A stretch of DNA of 64,000 nucleotides from Timema cristinae (taxonomy: Eukaryota; Arthropoda; Insecta; Phasmatodea; Timematidae), in NCBI GenBank assembly GCA_039000515.1, contig JBCFYV010001001.1, positions 17,372,359 through 17,436,358 of the forward strand. The letters are read 5' to 3'. Position 1 is the first letter of the stretch. The number at the start of each line of letters is the position of its first letter. Shown one piece after another: positions 10,650 to 20,324 of this stretch. The notes beneath the pieces were generated by a model that was not told the origin of the DNA, ran no database searches, and saw only the letters and a list, made by a program, of their open reading frames with translations. Position numbers and translations under genes: made by a program.

Positions 10650-10995
10650 TCCTAAACATTTCACGAATATTGCCCGATTCATGAATTGAAACTTATTGTA
10701 CTACATAATACAAGCTTAACTGAAATTAGTTTAAAGATATATTAAACTAAGCCAACCTAACATAACCTAACCTTTTATTCGAAAACGATTAAAAGTTAAA
10801 TCAGCTTAAAGACCAAACCTTTTATTAGCATGTTCATTTCAGGGGTCGGGCAAAGACTCGTCCAGTTCGTAAATTAGGTAACGATTGAAGCTGCCCAGTT
10901 AATGAACTGGACTATTTTTTAGCCCAGTTCTTGAAATGGTCAGTAGAGGCCAATTCAAGGAATAGCAGAAATTTCTTCGATTCATGAAATGGACT

Positions 10996-11650
10996 TATTC
11001 GCAAGTGGAGTGTAACATGTACACTCCTTGAAGGATTACACTATGGCTCTATCTTATAAGTTGTGCCATAATTAAAATGACCATATTTTTTTTCTTAGAA
11101 AAAGTAGGGAAAAAAAGTATATTAAATGTATCATACACATGTGAAAAAAAAGGAAAAATAATAGAGGGAACGAGAAAAACTAGTTGAAACACAAAACTAT
11201 TTAATTATCAATTCCAGGTTACAGCGAGTTTCATAAGTCAAATAACACCTAAAAGAACATTAGTTTCATCGTCAATTTAGAGGAAAGGAAAACTGTGTTT
11301 GCCTATAGCCTAAACAGGTAGTAAAACACGGTTATAGAAAAAAACACTGTTCGTACAGACACATAAATATTTTTTAGCTTTTTTTTATTGATTATAAATA
11401 CATTTAGTATGTTGGTTGCTCATCATTTCAAACTATATACATTCCTTCTTTTGGCAAATATAACTTGTAAACCAAACTTATTGACAAAATACAACTCAAA
11501 GATGAGATTACGTACCCTAGCGCTGTTAAATTCGAAAAATGTTGTCCTGCTTAAAGAATAAGTAGCTTACTTTAGAAAGTTCTTGGTTAAAAGCCAGAAG
11601 CTACGAGTGTACTACCACCTATTCTGTATAACATTAGGTCATCCACCACA
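10996..11650. other. AT-rich stretch, nothing recognised
   Basis: No gene or repeat boundary could be supported. Confidence 0.45.
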
Positions 11651-11916
11651 CTCGCTCGGTGGCAGCGTGGTCTGACGCGCTACTCTCGCAGTAGACTAGA
11701 CCGCCAATGACGGGGGGGGAGTTCTAATTTCAGTCCGGTGTTCTGAGTTTTTTTCCAAAATTGTGTTCCACTCTCCCTCCACGCAAATGCGGGTACACTT
11801 CCTCTAAATATAACCTTTCTAATCCCTAAAACTATTGGCCTCATTAATATATATATATGTTAATGAGGCCAATAGTTTATATATATACCGAACGGTTAGT
11901 AAGACGTGGTGCTAGG
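11651..11916 (+). mobile_element. SINE family B with internal hairpin
   Basis: Plus-strand copy: head with TGGTCTGACGCGCTACTCTC, a decayed B box (GTTCTAATTTCAG), body (CTCTCCCTCCACGCAAATGC), and tail (CCGAACGGTTAGTAAGACGT). Between body and tail, AAACTATTGGCCTCATTAA is followed by (TA)n and its exact inverse, a 19 bp perfect stem not present in other copies. Confidence 0.85.
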
Positions 11917-12500
11917 GGAAAAAACCCAGGTCATCACCCCAATTAACTCTAATTTTGGTCCCCCTACTAGCCAGATAAGCTACCTTTCAGGGTAAACGAA
12001 GGGCCCACTCTAACTATCGCGAAAGTTATCAAACAGTCTTACCTTCACTTACTACACTATGGAACTATTTTATAATCCACACCTTAGTGGAACCAAGTAA
12101 GGCGGGTTTGCATATATATGGTCGCCTCTATTTTCTTATGACCAAATTCCCTGCGATTTCCCGGTTTTCCAGGTGCGTGGAAACCCTGCTATAGTAAGAT
12201 TCTGGTCGAAAGGACATTAAAAAAAATAAAAACATATTTTATTTTAGCGATAAATTTGTATACAATTTTAGTTTGTATTGATATGCTCTATCAAAGTGAC
12301 AGTCGTAGATCACATGACTTGACGGTTGTGTATGTATATATATAAAGTATTTTATAACTGTCTAAAAAAAGTTATTTCTTGTCTAAATTGGACTGTATCT
12401 TTCAGGATAGATGGAGGGAATATGCAAAATACAATAAAACCCACAAGTCTATAAATGTCAAAATTTTTACTAAGGAACACTTTTCAACCAAAGAGCTTGC
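11917..12500. other. Unannotated, one short dispersed phrase
   Basis: The phrase CCTTTCAGGGTAAACGAAG near 11985 recurs near 30625 and, inverted and diverged, near 28965 and 53065. Otherwise no feature was seen. Confidence 0.4.
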
Positions 12501-12504
12501 AATA

Positions 12505-12620
12505 ACCAGCTTAGGCGAGTGTTTGGCGTGTCTGACACGACTTGAGAGACCGGGATTGAATCCCGGCTGCCCTTTGGGCGGTTTTTACACGATGTGTCTT
12601 CCCACCACCTCTCCCTACAA
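12505..12620 (+). other. tRNA-like sequence, probable SINE head of another type
   Basis: A-box-like GGCGAGTGTTTGGCGTG is followed 30 bases on by a perfect B-box context, CGGGATTGAATCCCGG. The acceptor stem cannot be formed, so this is not a tRNA gene. The body downstream does not match families A or B. Confidence 0.5.
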
Positions 12621-12837
12621 GTTTTTGAGCTCCTTCAAAATAAATCCTTCTCGTCGTTTCCCCCTTAAGACTAGACAGTTCGCGTGATTGATAACCAATT
12701 CTGGGACCGAAGCCTTAGATTAAAATAACTATTTTATCAATATCGGCGTAAGTCTGGAATTTGAAGATGATATTTTATGCATTTAGAGGTGCTTCACTAT
12801 AGTTAGTCAACTTTTTTTTGTATACCAAATTGATACC

Positions 12838-12897
12838 TTCATCAGTGGACACGCGGCCTAAGACGTCAGGCTTTCAAAAGACTAAAATGCCAATGCT
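12838..12897 (+). mobile_element. SINE head fragment (variant head)
   Basis: CATCAGTGGACACGCGG followed by TAAGACGTCAGG matches the head variant at 63477. The copy is cut off by the foldback element that starts next to it. Confidence 0.5.
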
Positions 12898-12906
12898 GTG
12901 CTAAGG

Positions 12907-14350
12907 GGTGGGGGTGTACCACCATTACATCGCATGTCCAATACATTGCGTTTTTGTTACAAATACATTGCAGGTCTATCACGTCGCGTTCACCCCACCT
13001 CTCAACACACTGCTAAACCAACCCTGAGGTACAACCAATAGGAATGAAGGGGCGTATATATACAATTACATCGCGTTTTGCTAGGATAATGTGACTGTCT
13101 TTCAGCTCAGACTCTCACTATGAAGATAGGGCTGGTTGAAGGGATAGTGTACCGGTCTCTCCTTTGACTCTCACTTTGAAGGTGGGGTTGGTTGAAAGGA
13201 TAGTGTGCCTGACTCTCACTTTGAAGGTGGGGTTGGGTGAAAGGATAGTGTGCCTGACTCACCTCTGACTCACACTTTTCTTTCAACCATCCCCACCTTC
13301 AAAGTGAGAATCAGAGGTGAGAGTCAGGCACACTATACTTTCAACCAACCCCACCTTCAAAGTGAGAGTCAAAGGAGAGACAGGCACACTATCCTTTCAA
13401 CCAACCCCACCTTCAAAGTGAGAGTCAAAGGAGAGACAGGCACACTATCCTTTCAACTATCCCCACCTTCAAAGTGAGAGTCAAAGGAGAGACAGGTACA
13501 CTATCCATTCAACCAGCCCTATCTTCATAGTGAGAGTCTGAGATGAGAGTTAGGCACACTATCCTTTCAACTAACCCCACCTTCAAAGTGAGAGTCAAAG
13601 GAGAGACAGGCACACTATCCCTTCAACCAACCCCACCTTCATAGTGAGAGCCTGAGATGAGAGTCAGACACACTATCCTTTCAACCAACCCCACCTTCAA
13701 AGTGAGAGTCAAAGGAGAGACAGGCACACTATCCCTTCAACCAACCCCACCTTCATAGTGAGAGTCTGAGATGAGAGTCAGACACACTATCCTTTCAACC
13801 AACCCCACCTTCAAAGTGAGAGTCAAAGGAGAGACAGACACACTAGCCTTTCAACCAACCCCACCTTCAAAGTGAGAGTCAAAGGAGAGACAGGCACACT
13901 ATCCTTTCAACTATCCCCACCTTCAAAGTGAAACTTAAACATAACTTAAATAAACTTCACCATAACCGAGATACCTAGGCAGCTGGACCCACAACACTCC
14001 TAATATAAATACATCATAATTTTGTTTTTTACTTCTCTGGAAAAATTTGTCTAGATAAAAAGGTATATTTTAAATTTGTATATTATTATCTTATTTTATT
14101 ATTTCATCTTTGCTTTTCGTTGCACCACGGAAACTTGAATTTACAAATTCAAGTCTCGAGTTTATTTTTAAGGACATTAGATTTCTGGCAAGCTATAAAC
14201 TCTCCCCCTCCCAAAGGGAGTCAGATGACCCTTCATTCCTATTGGTTGTACGTCAGAGTAGGGTCAGCTGTGTGTAGAGAGGTGGGGAAACGCGACGTGA
14301 TGGACCTGCAATGTATTTGTTACCAAAACGCGATGTAATTGTATACACCC
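12907..14350. mobile_element. Long-TIR foldback element, MULE-like, with minisatellite core
   Basis: About 1.44 kb with arms of roughly 150 bases. The left arm holds GGGTGTACC, ATTACATCGC, AAATACATTGCAGGTC, ATCACGTCGCGTT and CAACCAATAGGAATGAAG; the right arm repeats all of these inverted. The direct repeat GTGCTAAGG lies outside each end (12898-12906 and 14351-14359), and similarity continues three bases further with one mismatch. A 9 bp duplication with long TIRs is typical of Mutator-like elements. No transposase is present. The interior is almost entirely the 56/58 bp minisatellite described separately. Confidence 0.8.
13100..13930. repeat. 56/58 bp minisatellite with head-to-head inversion
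   Basis: Two unit types alternate. One (56 bp) has CCTTCAAAGTGAGAGTCAAA then GGAGAGACAGGCACACTATC; the other (58 bp) has CCTTCATAGTGAGAGTCTGA then GATGAGAGTCAGACACACTA. From about 13540 to 13850 they follow A-B-A-B-A, a higher-order period near 114 bp. From about 13100 to 13255 the same units run in the opposite orientation; the switch is at about 13255-13285. The open frames here are repeat artefacts. Confidence 0.93.
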
Positions 14351-14459
14351 GTGCTAAGGAGTGTCTACCCGAATTCCACTATATAACGTATAAGCTATTG
14401 TGAGTGCATTTCCTCCAACTACCCTACTCATATCTACTCCATAACTTTCATTCTTAGCA

Positions 14460-15398
14460 GGTGACCTGATGGTTTAGGGGTAAGATGTCAGACTTCTGTG
14501 TTGGGGGTCCGGGCAGGCGCGGATTCAAGGAGGGGTCAAAGGGTCAGTTGACCCTCCCTGTGAAAGTTAGACAATTAATACAAAAAACAAAATGAAAGTT
14601 CAAATTTTAGAAAGAAATACAACACATATAAACTATACACTTTTTTTTATCTGTTTACGTGCAGACACCTACTAAGCCGGGTCCACCCGTGCATTATTCG
14701 TCCATGATTAATCACTGTTCGATTTTATTCAAGCAAGTGTGGAAAAAATATTCGTTTTTATGTACTATTATTTGTCGATCATAGCGAGTAACGAACATTG
14801 TCCCGCATTGAGACGGTAGGGCATCAAAATTTCAAAAATTTCTGGGTGAGGAACACTTAAAATCGCTTATAAAATAATCTAATTTTAAATAAACAATCAA
14901 GGCGAAGAATACTCATAACTGTTAAAATTAACCATTTTTCAAAAAATTGTTGAAGAAGGGCCACTCCAAATAGTTTATAAAAACTATCTGGTTTTTAAAA
15001 ATTGGGGAGAATTACCAGGTTTTAAAACACACATCAGATTAAATATGAATGAGAAACTACTAAACGGCTTTAAACAGATATTTAACATTATAAGTAACTA
15101 TGTTATTTATAATTATGACCCTTTTATGAAAATGTTTTGAATCCGCCCTTGGGTCCGGGGTTGCATCCTCGGTCCCGGCACAGATTTATCTGATTGCCAA
15201 ACCCTTCCTTCATCTCTGACAAGACGTGTACTTGTGAATGTGTGGAATGACAGGCCTCCACCGTGGTTCGGATCCCATGTTAAACTGTAGGTCGATTTCA
15301 TCTCACAATCAGCCTATCGTTACACATTAGCACCCGAACGGGTATTAAGATGCGGTGCTAATAATATTAATAATAATAATATTAATAATAATAATTCT
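14460..15398 (+). mobile_element. SINE family A, interrupted by a hAT element
   Basis: The head starts at 14460 with a decayed A box (TGGTTTAGGGG). After the phrase GGTCCGGG it is interrupted at 14513, resumes at 15152 with GGTCCGGGGTTGCATCCTC (B box), and runs through body and tail to (TAA)n. The 10 bp duplication ATTCTTAGCA flanks it at 14450-14459 and 15399-15408. It landed beside the tail of the family B SINE at 15405. Confidence 0.92.
14514..15151 (+). mobile_element. hAT-like non-autonomous element inside a SINE
   Basis: 638 bp. Starts CAGGCGCGGATTCAAGG and ends TTTTGAATCCGCCCTTG, imperfect inverses of the CAGNGGCGGATYCA type common in animal hAT elements. It is flanked by a perfect 8 bp duplication, GGTCCGGG (14506-14513 and 15152-15159). 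Removing it and one duplication restores the SINE consensus. The interior is AT-rich with no transposase. Confidence 0.93.
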
Positions 15399-15404
15399 AT
15401 TCTT

Positions 15405-15643
15405 AGCACCTCGTCTTACTACCCGTTTGGGCGCATGTGTATTACGCTAATGTGTTAGGGAAGAGGAAGGTTGAATTTAGAAGAAATGTATCCAAATTTT
15501 CGTGGCCAGGAAGAGTGGATAAGGGCTTAGGGAAAACGACCCTTAGTACACTCGATCAGGATTACTGCCCCGATCTCCCCGTCATCGGCATTCTAGTCTA
15601 TTGAGATAGCGACGCCTCAGACCATGCGGCCACCGACTCGGGT
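15405..15643 (-). mobile_element. SINE family B
   Basis: Near-complete minus-strand copy: tail (CTCGTCTTACTACCCGTTTG), body, decayed B box and clear head (GCCTCAGACCATGCGGCCAC on the plus strand). Directly adjoins the family A SINE at 14460-15398. Confidence 0.9.
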
Positions 15644-15721
15644 TATTCCATAACTAATGCCGATAGCCATGTGTAAAACGTATGAAATAAGAAAAAAAAA
15701 GTTAATAGTATCGTGACCCCC

Positions 15722-15941
15722 CTTTATTATTATGTGTTCTGTCTTACGACATTCTTTTGTCAGTGAACTTACACTGCCTCCTCCTTCAGCTCCAAGAATT
15801 GTCTTCTTTCCTTCAAGTCATCCAATATTTGAATCCTCCATCTTCCTCCTCTTTCCTTCAACCTTGCCTTCTATGACGTCGTGCAGAGGACAGTTCCTCC
15901 TAAGGATGTGTTCGATCCAGTTTGGCGTCTAGGTGTAGTTA
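15722..15941 (-). pseudogene. LINE C-terminus, second copy of the 6035-6384 family
   Basis: Minus-strand translation gives NWIEHILRRNCPLHDVIEGK, then a frameshift after EGKRR. It ends in the same untranslated phrase, GTCGTAAGACAGAACACA, followed by three TAA units. Truncated at its 5' side near 15941. It shows that this LINE end, including the TAA tail, is a real family and not a single accident. Confidence 0.78.
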
Positions 15942-15968
15942 AACGTTGATAGCCCGGATGGGTAGTAA

Positions 15969-17237
15969 AGGTGGCTTTACACTGATGAAACTAGTAGCAA
16001 TCTAGTAGCCTGCAGCAATCAAACGTTGGTTGCTACCCTGGTTCGCACTCAGTATGCTGCTGTCAGTAACCCTTGCAGCATGATGCTGAAAGTAACCCTT
16101 GCAGCACGCTGCTGTCAGTAACCCTTGCAGCACGCTGCTGTCAGTAACCCTTGCAGCATGATGCTGTCAGTAACCCTTGCAGCACGATGCTGTAAGTAAT
16201 CCTTGCATCACGATGCTGTCAGTAATCCTTGCAGCACGCTGCTGTCAGTAATCCTTGCAGCACGCTGCTGTCAGTAATCCTTGCAGCACGCTGCTGTCAG
16301 TAACCCTTGCAGCACGCTGCTGTCAGTAACCCTTGCAGCACGCTGCTGTCAGTAACCCTTGCAGCATGATGCTGTCAGTAACCCTTGCAGCACGCTGCTG
16401 TCAGTAACCCTTGCAGCACGATGCTGTCAGTAACCCTTGCAGCACGATGCTGTCAGTAACCCTTGCAGCACGCTGCTGTCAGTAACCCTTGCAGCACGCT
16501 GCTGTCAGTAACCCTTGCAGCACGCTGCTGTCAGTAACCCTTGCAGCATGATGCTGTCAGTAACCCTTGCAGCACGCTGCTGTCAGTAACCCTTGCAGCA
16601 TGATGCTGTCAGTAACCCTTGCAGCATGATGCTGTCAGTAACCCTTGCAGCACGCTGCTGTCAGTAATCCTTGCAGCACGCTGCTGGCAGTAATCCTTTC
16701 AACATGTCGCCAACCCATTTACACCGAGTGTGACAGGTTGTTTCAATGTTCGAGTTAGTTTATGTACAGATATAGGTACATAATAAAGCACAGGGGTATG
16801 TAGTGCACCCCTCATTCTTCACATCTGATCCAGACTTATTATTTCTGTATCTGTGGAAGATTGTTCTAGAGTTTTTCACTTTGTCTTTTACTTTCTTTGC
16901 CGAGAAATCAAATTTAAAAGCCAGTTCTTCCTATATCCAAACCTTTTTCTGATTGTATTTGTAGTTCGGATCCTTAAACTCCCAAAAAATACGTTTTTCA
17001 CTGTATTCCAAGGGTTTTTTCTTTTGTTTTTCCTGTGTCTCAACTTATCGTACTGCATTTGACTACACAACTGAGCCCATCTGTGATGGGAAGGCCTGCG
17101 GCTTAGAGCAACCTACAAATTGGCACCGAAAACCACATGCGACGGTGCTGCCACCTTCAGAATGTGAGCATCCTGCAGCATGCGACTATACCGCATTCAG
17201 CGAAATTGACTGTGGTTGCCGCAGTGTAAAGCCACCT
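15969..17237. mobile_element. PIF/Harbinger-like non-autonomous element with 26 bp minisatellite
   Basis: 1269 bp with 16 bp perfect terminal repeats (AGGTGGCTTTACACTG and its inverse) and TAA on both sides (15966-15968 and 17238-17240), the TWA duplication typical of PIF/Harbinger. It sits in the TAA of a SINE tail. About half of it is a minisatellite. Open frames around 16850-17070 give no transposase similarity I recognise. Confidence 0.85.
16048..16700 (+). repeat. 26 bp minisatellite, about 25 copies, palindromic core
   Basis: Unit GCTGCTGTCAGTAACCCTTG plus CAGCAC. Almost every unit junction forms CAGCA-NNN-TGCTG, where the stem is kept and the three loop bases vary (CGC, TGA or CGA). 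Units also vary at AACCC versus AATCC. It is wholly inside the PIF-like element. Confidence 0.95.
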
Positions 17238-17261
17238 TAAGATACGGCGTGAAAGAAAAGA

Positions 17262-17461
17262 TTGTCAAACCGGATCAGCTTACCAACTAATGTTTCCTCA
17301 AGTTTCAAGGTGTCCAAATTCAACCCGGCACTAGATTGCGGGTAAAAATTTTCCACAGGTTTATCTTGAGTTACAACCAGCGGTCCGCTGCCACACATCT
17401 CGACCTGACTCTTTATTAGGGTCGTCATACGTCCCGAAAAGTAGGGACTCATTAGACTCAC
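17262..17461 (-). other. Possible exon or element fragment, unresolved
   Basis: The minus strand is open for 74 codons (MCGSGPLVVTQDKPVENFYP within) and contains a good donor, TTG|GTAAGC, near 17283. No convincing acceptor lies upstream and the block borders a SINE tail, so an unrecognised repeat is at least as likely as a host exon. Confidence 0.2.
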
Positions 17462-17469
17462 TTTAGCAA

Positions 17470-18180
17470 ATTAATACTTGTGCCATATTTTTAATAAATA
17501 AGTTAGACTGCTTAATAATTAATAATATTTCAAAATATGGTTTACGCTACTGTCGGATTTTCACTTTGTAGCGCTACGTAGAAACAAACTATCCATAAAG
17601 ATTACAAAGTTCTTTAGACAATTTCTCCCCCCCCCCCCGCTCAAGTTTTCAACTTTTTGGCAGATTAGTTTGGTATTTAGCAACTAATTCTCCTATGGAT
17701 TCATCAATAATTTGTTTTATGTCAAGACAAACATTAAATATGGTTGTTGTCTTTAAGTACTAAGAACTACAATACCTAAACTTGTAAAATTCTGCTGTAA
17801 ATTTTTAATTATTATATTATACTTTTATGTTAAGATATTTGAAGAAAATAGGCAAAGGCCTACCATGCAAGATTATGTATGTTGTTGTACGAGGCAATCG
17901 GATTATTATTCACTAAATAGCTTGGAATATACAACAAGTATTCAAATAAAAATAATAATCCATATATGTTTTAGACATATGCGTCCATGTACTCATTTGA
18001 GATGTTTCCAGTCCAATTATTTTTACTATATTAAAATAGAATGTTTTGGCTGAACAGGTATTTTTTTTCTTTAAAAAAACCCACCGATTTTGACAACATA
18101 TTTTAGCGAAGTTCAAAAGCAAAGACCCATACGGTCAACACACCTTGATTTATAAAGCTTACATTATTATTTTATTTATC
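17470..18180. other. AT-rich stretch, nothing recognised
   Basis: A poly-C run near 17628 and AT-rich DNA; no gene or element boundary seen. Confidence 0.45.
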
Positions 18181-18420
18181 AGCGTATTTTACTACCTGTT
18201 CAAGCTATAAACATATATTATCCTTACTCCAATGGGGTAGGGATGAATAATGAAGCATTTTAGAAGAAATGTAGCCACATGTGTGGGAAAGGAGATTGAA
18301 AAAATTATTTAGGAAAAGCACCCTCATTAGACCATATAGAGATCCGAACCCCTATTTCCCCGTCTTTAGCAGGCCAGTCTAACACCTTGGGCCTTGGACC
18401 ATTCGGCCAATGAAGCGGTT
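18181..18420 (-). mobile_element. SINE family B, diverged
   Basis: Old copy: tail (GCGTATTTTACTACCTGTTC), body (GAAGAAATGTAGCCACAT), inverse B box (GATCCGAACCCC) and head (GGACCATTCGGCCAATGAAG). Shares the GAAGCATTTTAGA body variant with the copies at 26193 and 34529. Confidence 0.8.
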
Positions 18421-18736
18421 AAAAAAAATTGGAGGTGTCGAGAGAAACAAAAAATGTGTTGTCCTTGAAAATTTGTAAAATAAAACTTCCCCCTTTTCCC
18501 ATGTACCGTTCAATTAATAATCCTCTTTTTAAAAGCGCACGGAAAGGGGGAAACACGCGCTTATCTAAGCGTTTCAGTTTAATGAATTATTCTGATGAGT
18601 ACATAAAGTATGATGACATCATTTCAAACAAGTTTGTTACGAATCTGTCACCAACTTACATAAAAAAATATTGTATCTAAAATAGAAGTATTTTTTTCAA
18701 GTGTTGAACAAATAAGTGTGACAGTACAGTCAGTAC

Positions 18737-18900
18737 AAGCGGGCTGAGCGCGGTGGTTAGCGAGGGGTATGTAACAGAGGTCCTGGTATTGATCCTTGCT
18801 TCTACCGAGAGACTGGCTCGGCTCGATGGAAATTTCCACTGGCCACACTCAGGGGTGACACAAAAACATTGCCACGCTACGCGCCGTATCGTAGCTGGAG
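18737..18900 (+). other. tRNA-like head of another SINE type
   Basis: GCGCGGTGGTTAGCGAGG (A-box-like) then GGTATTGATCC (B-box-like) 35 bases later. The downstream body (CTCGGCTCGATGG, CACTGGCCACACTCAGG) is not shared with families A or B. It occurs once in this window. Confidence 0.45.
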
Positions 18901-18968
18901 TATATACTAGTATGGTGAAATGAAATCCCTTTCTCCACGTTATTATAGTTTGTTTTTATTTTTTATTT

Positions 18969-19355
18969 AGCACCGCGTCTTACTACCCGTTAGGTTTATA
19001 CGCTTTAAGTACTAATTACGTTAATGGGGTTAGAAATTGGGAAGGTTGAATTTGGGGGAAGTGAACCCGCATTTGCGTGGAGCCCGAGTGGAAAAAACAT
19101 TTAGGGAAAAAAAACACTCCCAGTTCACCCAAGCGAGATTCGAACTTCTATCTCCCCGTCCTAGGCAATCTAGCTCAACAAGAATACTTAGCACCGCGTC
19201 TTTCTTCCCGTTCGAGTTAAACGCTTTAGTACTGATTACGCGAATGGATTAGGAATGCTGAAGATTGAGTATAGAGTAAATGAACCCGTATTTTCGTGGA
19301 GGGAGAGTGAAAAACTGAAACTAGCACGTTCGCTAACCACGCCACCGAGGCGGGT
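18969..19355 (-). mobile_element. SINE family B-prime, interrupted by another SINE
   Basis: Tail, body and B box run from 18969 to about 19187 (plus-strand phrases CACCGCGTCTTACTACCCGT, GTGAACCCGCATTTGCGTGG, GATTCGAACTTC). A second SINE intervenes, and the head resumes at about 19321 with CTAGCACGTTCGCTAACCAC and ends GAGGCGGGT. This head (minus-strand GTTAGCGAACGTGC) is the B-prime type. Confidence 0.85.
19188..19318 (-). mobile_element. SINE family B tail-half nested in a B-prime SINE
   Basis: Begins TTAGCACCGCGTCTTTCTTC and ends after GGAGAGTGAAAAACT, so the head is missing (5'-truncated on insertion). The host sequence on each side shares GAA-ACT-AGC-like bases, compatible with a mutated duplication. 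Confidence 0.8.
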
Positions 19356-19589
19356 GTTCTTATAAGTTACTTAAGATTTATCGTTGTACTTAAAATTGAT
19401 ATTTTTCCTGATCAGGTTCGACAGAAAACAAATGAATAATTAAACAGCAGTACATTATATTCACAGAGAATAGCCGTTGTTCACATGGTTTAAGATGTCA
19501 GTCTCACAGTGTATGTCAACTTTTACAAAAATACACTTTAGGTACTCTACCGATTGCTTAAAATTTTAAATTCAAATCACTTGAGATGA

Positions 19590-19800
19590 GCTATTAAACA
19601 AAAAAAGTTTTGAAAGGCCACCATATTGAAACGGATAACAAGATTGAAAAACTATATGCATTACATCGCTCGGCCTAGGCTCAAAAAATGCCCCTGTCAA
19701 ATTTCTATAAAAATTGGTCACACATTTGACAACTAACCCGAAACCAACAAACAAAGCTTTTTTTAGTGGCCGCCATCTTTAAAAAAGATAACCAGGTCGT
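19590..19800. other. Unclassified, LINE-like 3' phrases
   Basis: Phrases such as CAAATTTCTATAAAAATTGG and ACATTTGACAACTAACCC resemble untranslated ends of invertebrate retroelements, and CCACCATATTG is echoed by GCCGCCATCTT at the other end. Too weak for a firm family. Confidence 0.3.
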
Positions 19801-19856
19801 AATGCCATTTTAACGCGTTGTTTGGCCTAGGTCACAGACAAGTAAGAAATAGACTC

Positions 19857-20146
19857 GGTGACCTGGTGGTCTAGGGGTAAGGTGTCGGACTTCTGTGTTG
19901 GGGGTCCGGGGTTCAATTCTCGGTCCCGGCACAGATTTATCTATTACCAAACACTTCCTTCCCCTCTGACAAGACGTGTATTAATCACAACTTGTGAATA
20001 TGTGGAATGCCAGGCCTCCACCGTGGTTCGGATCACACGTTAAACTGTAGGTTCTCCATTTCATCTTACAATCACCCTACCATTACACATTAGCGTGAGT
20101 GCGTACAGCCCGAACGGGTAGTAAGACGCGGTGACAATAATAATAA
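19857..20146 (+). mobile_element. SINE family A, full length
   Basis: A box (TGGTCTAGGGG), B box (GGTTCAATTCT), body including the long spacer form (GTGTATTAATCACAACTTG) and complete tail (GCCCGAACGGGTAGTAAGAC) with an AAT-rich end. No clean duplication is left at its flanks. Confidence 0.92.
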
Positions 20147-20175
20147 TAACAACAGATACTCAACCTTACGGGAAT

Positions 20176-20312
20176 TTTGCTGCGCTCTTTTTGCCAGCTT
20201 GAGTCCTTCAACACTAGGCTTCGCTAGTGTCATTGCTGGGTGATGATAGGACTAACCGCAGCGATCCTAGTATTGAAGAATTCAAGCTGCCAAAAAGAGC
20301 GCAACCATTTTA
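20176..20312. repeat. Small palindromic element, arms about 40 bp
   Basis: GCGCTCTTTTTGCCAGCTTG with the adjacent AGTCCTTCAACACTAGG is mirrored by CCTAGTATTGAAGAATTCAA and GCTGCCAAAAAGAGCGC. The loop is about 55 bases. It looks like a small MITE or solo foldback. Confidence 0.8.
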
Positions 20313-20324
20313 AGCTGGAGGTTA

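Larger units (their letters stand above)
9875..10995. repeat. Cluster of CCAGTTCATGAACTGG-like motifs split by hAT insertion
   Basis: Copies or half-copies of the palindromic phrase CCAGTTCATGAACTGG occur at about 9879, 9911, 10858, 10898, 10921 and 10979, on both sides of the hAT element at 9937-10649. AAATTTCTGC also recurs, in opposite orientations, at about 9896 and 10968. I infer an older palindromic repeat interrupted by the hAT element. Confidence 0.5.
15947..17255 (+). mobile_element. SINE tail fragment split by the PIF-like element
   Basis: GCCCGGATGGGTAGTAA (15952-15968) is followed after the insertion by GATACGGCGTG (17241-17251). Joined, they give a diverged shared SINE tail. Only the last 45 bases of the SINE are recognised. 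Confidence 0.75.

Noticed and set aside
10741..10775. Insect telomeric repeat (CCTAA)n
   Set aside because: Only scattered AACCTAAC-type words with irregular spacing; no run of five-base units.
13250..13477. 75-codon frame with repeating HTFLS/TFKVR-type peptide
   Set aside because: It is the translation of the 56/58 bp minisatellite inside the foldback; unit lengths are not multiples of three, so the reading shifts.
16000..16720. CRISPR-like array (regular 26 bp repeats)
   Set aside because: The repeats are contiguous with no unique spacers, in a eukaryotic TE context; it is a minisatellite.
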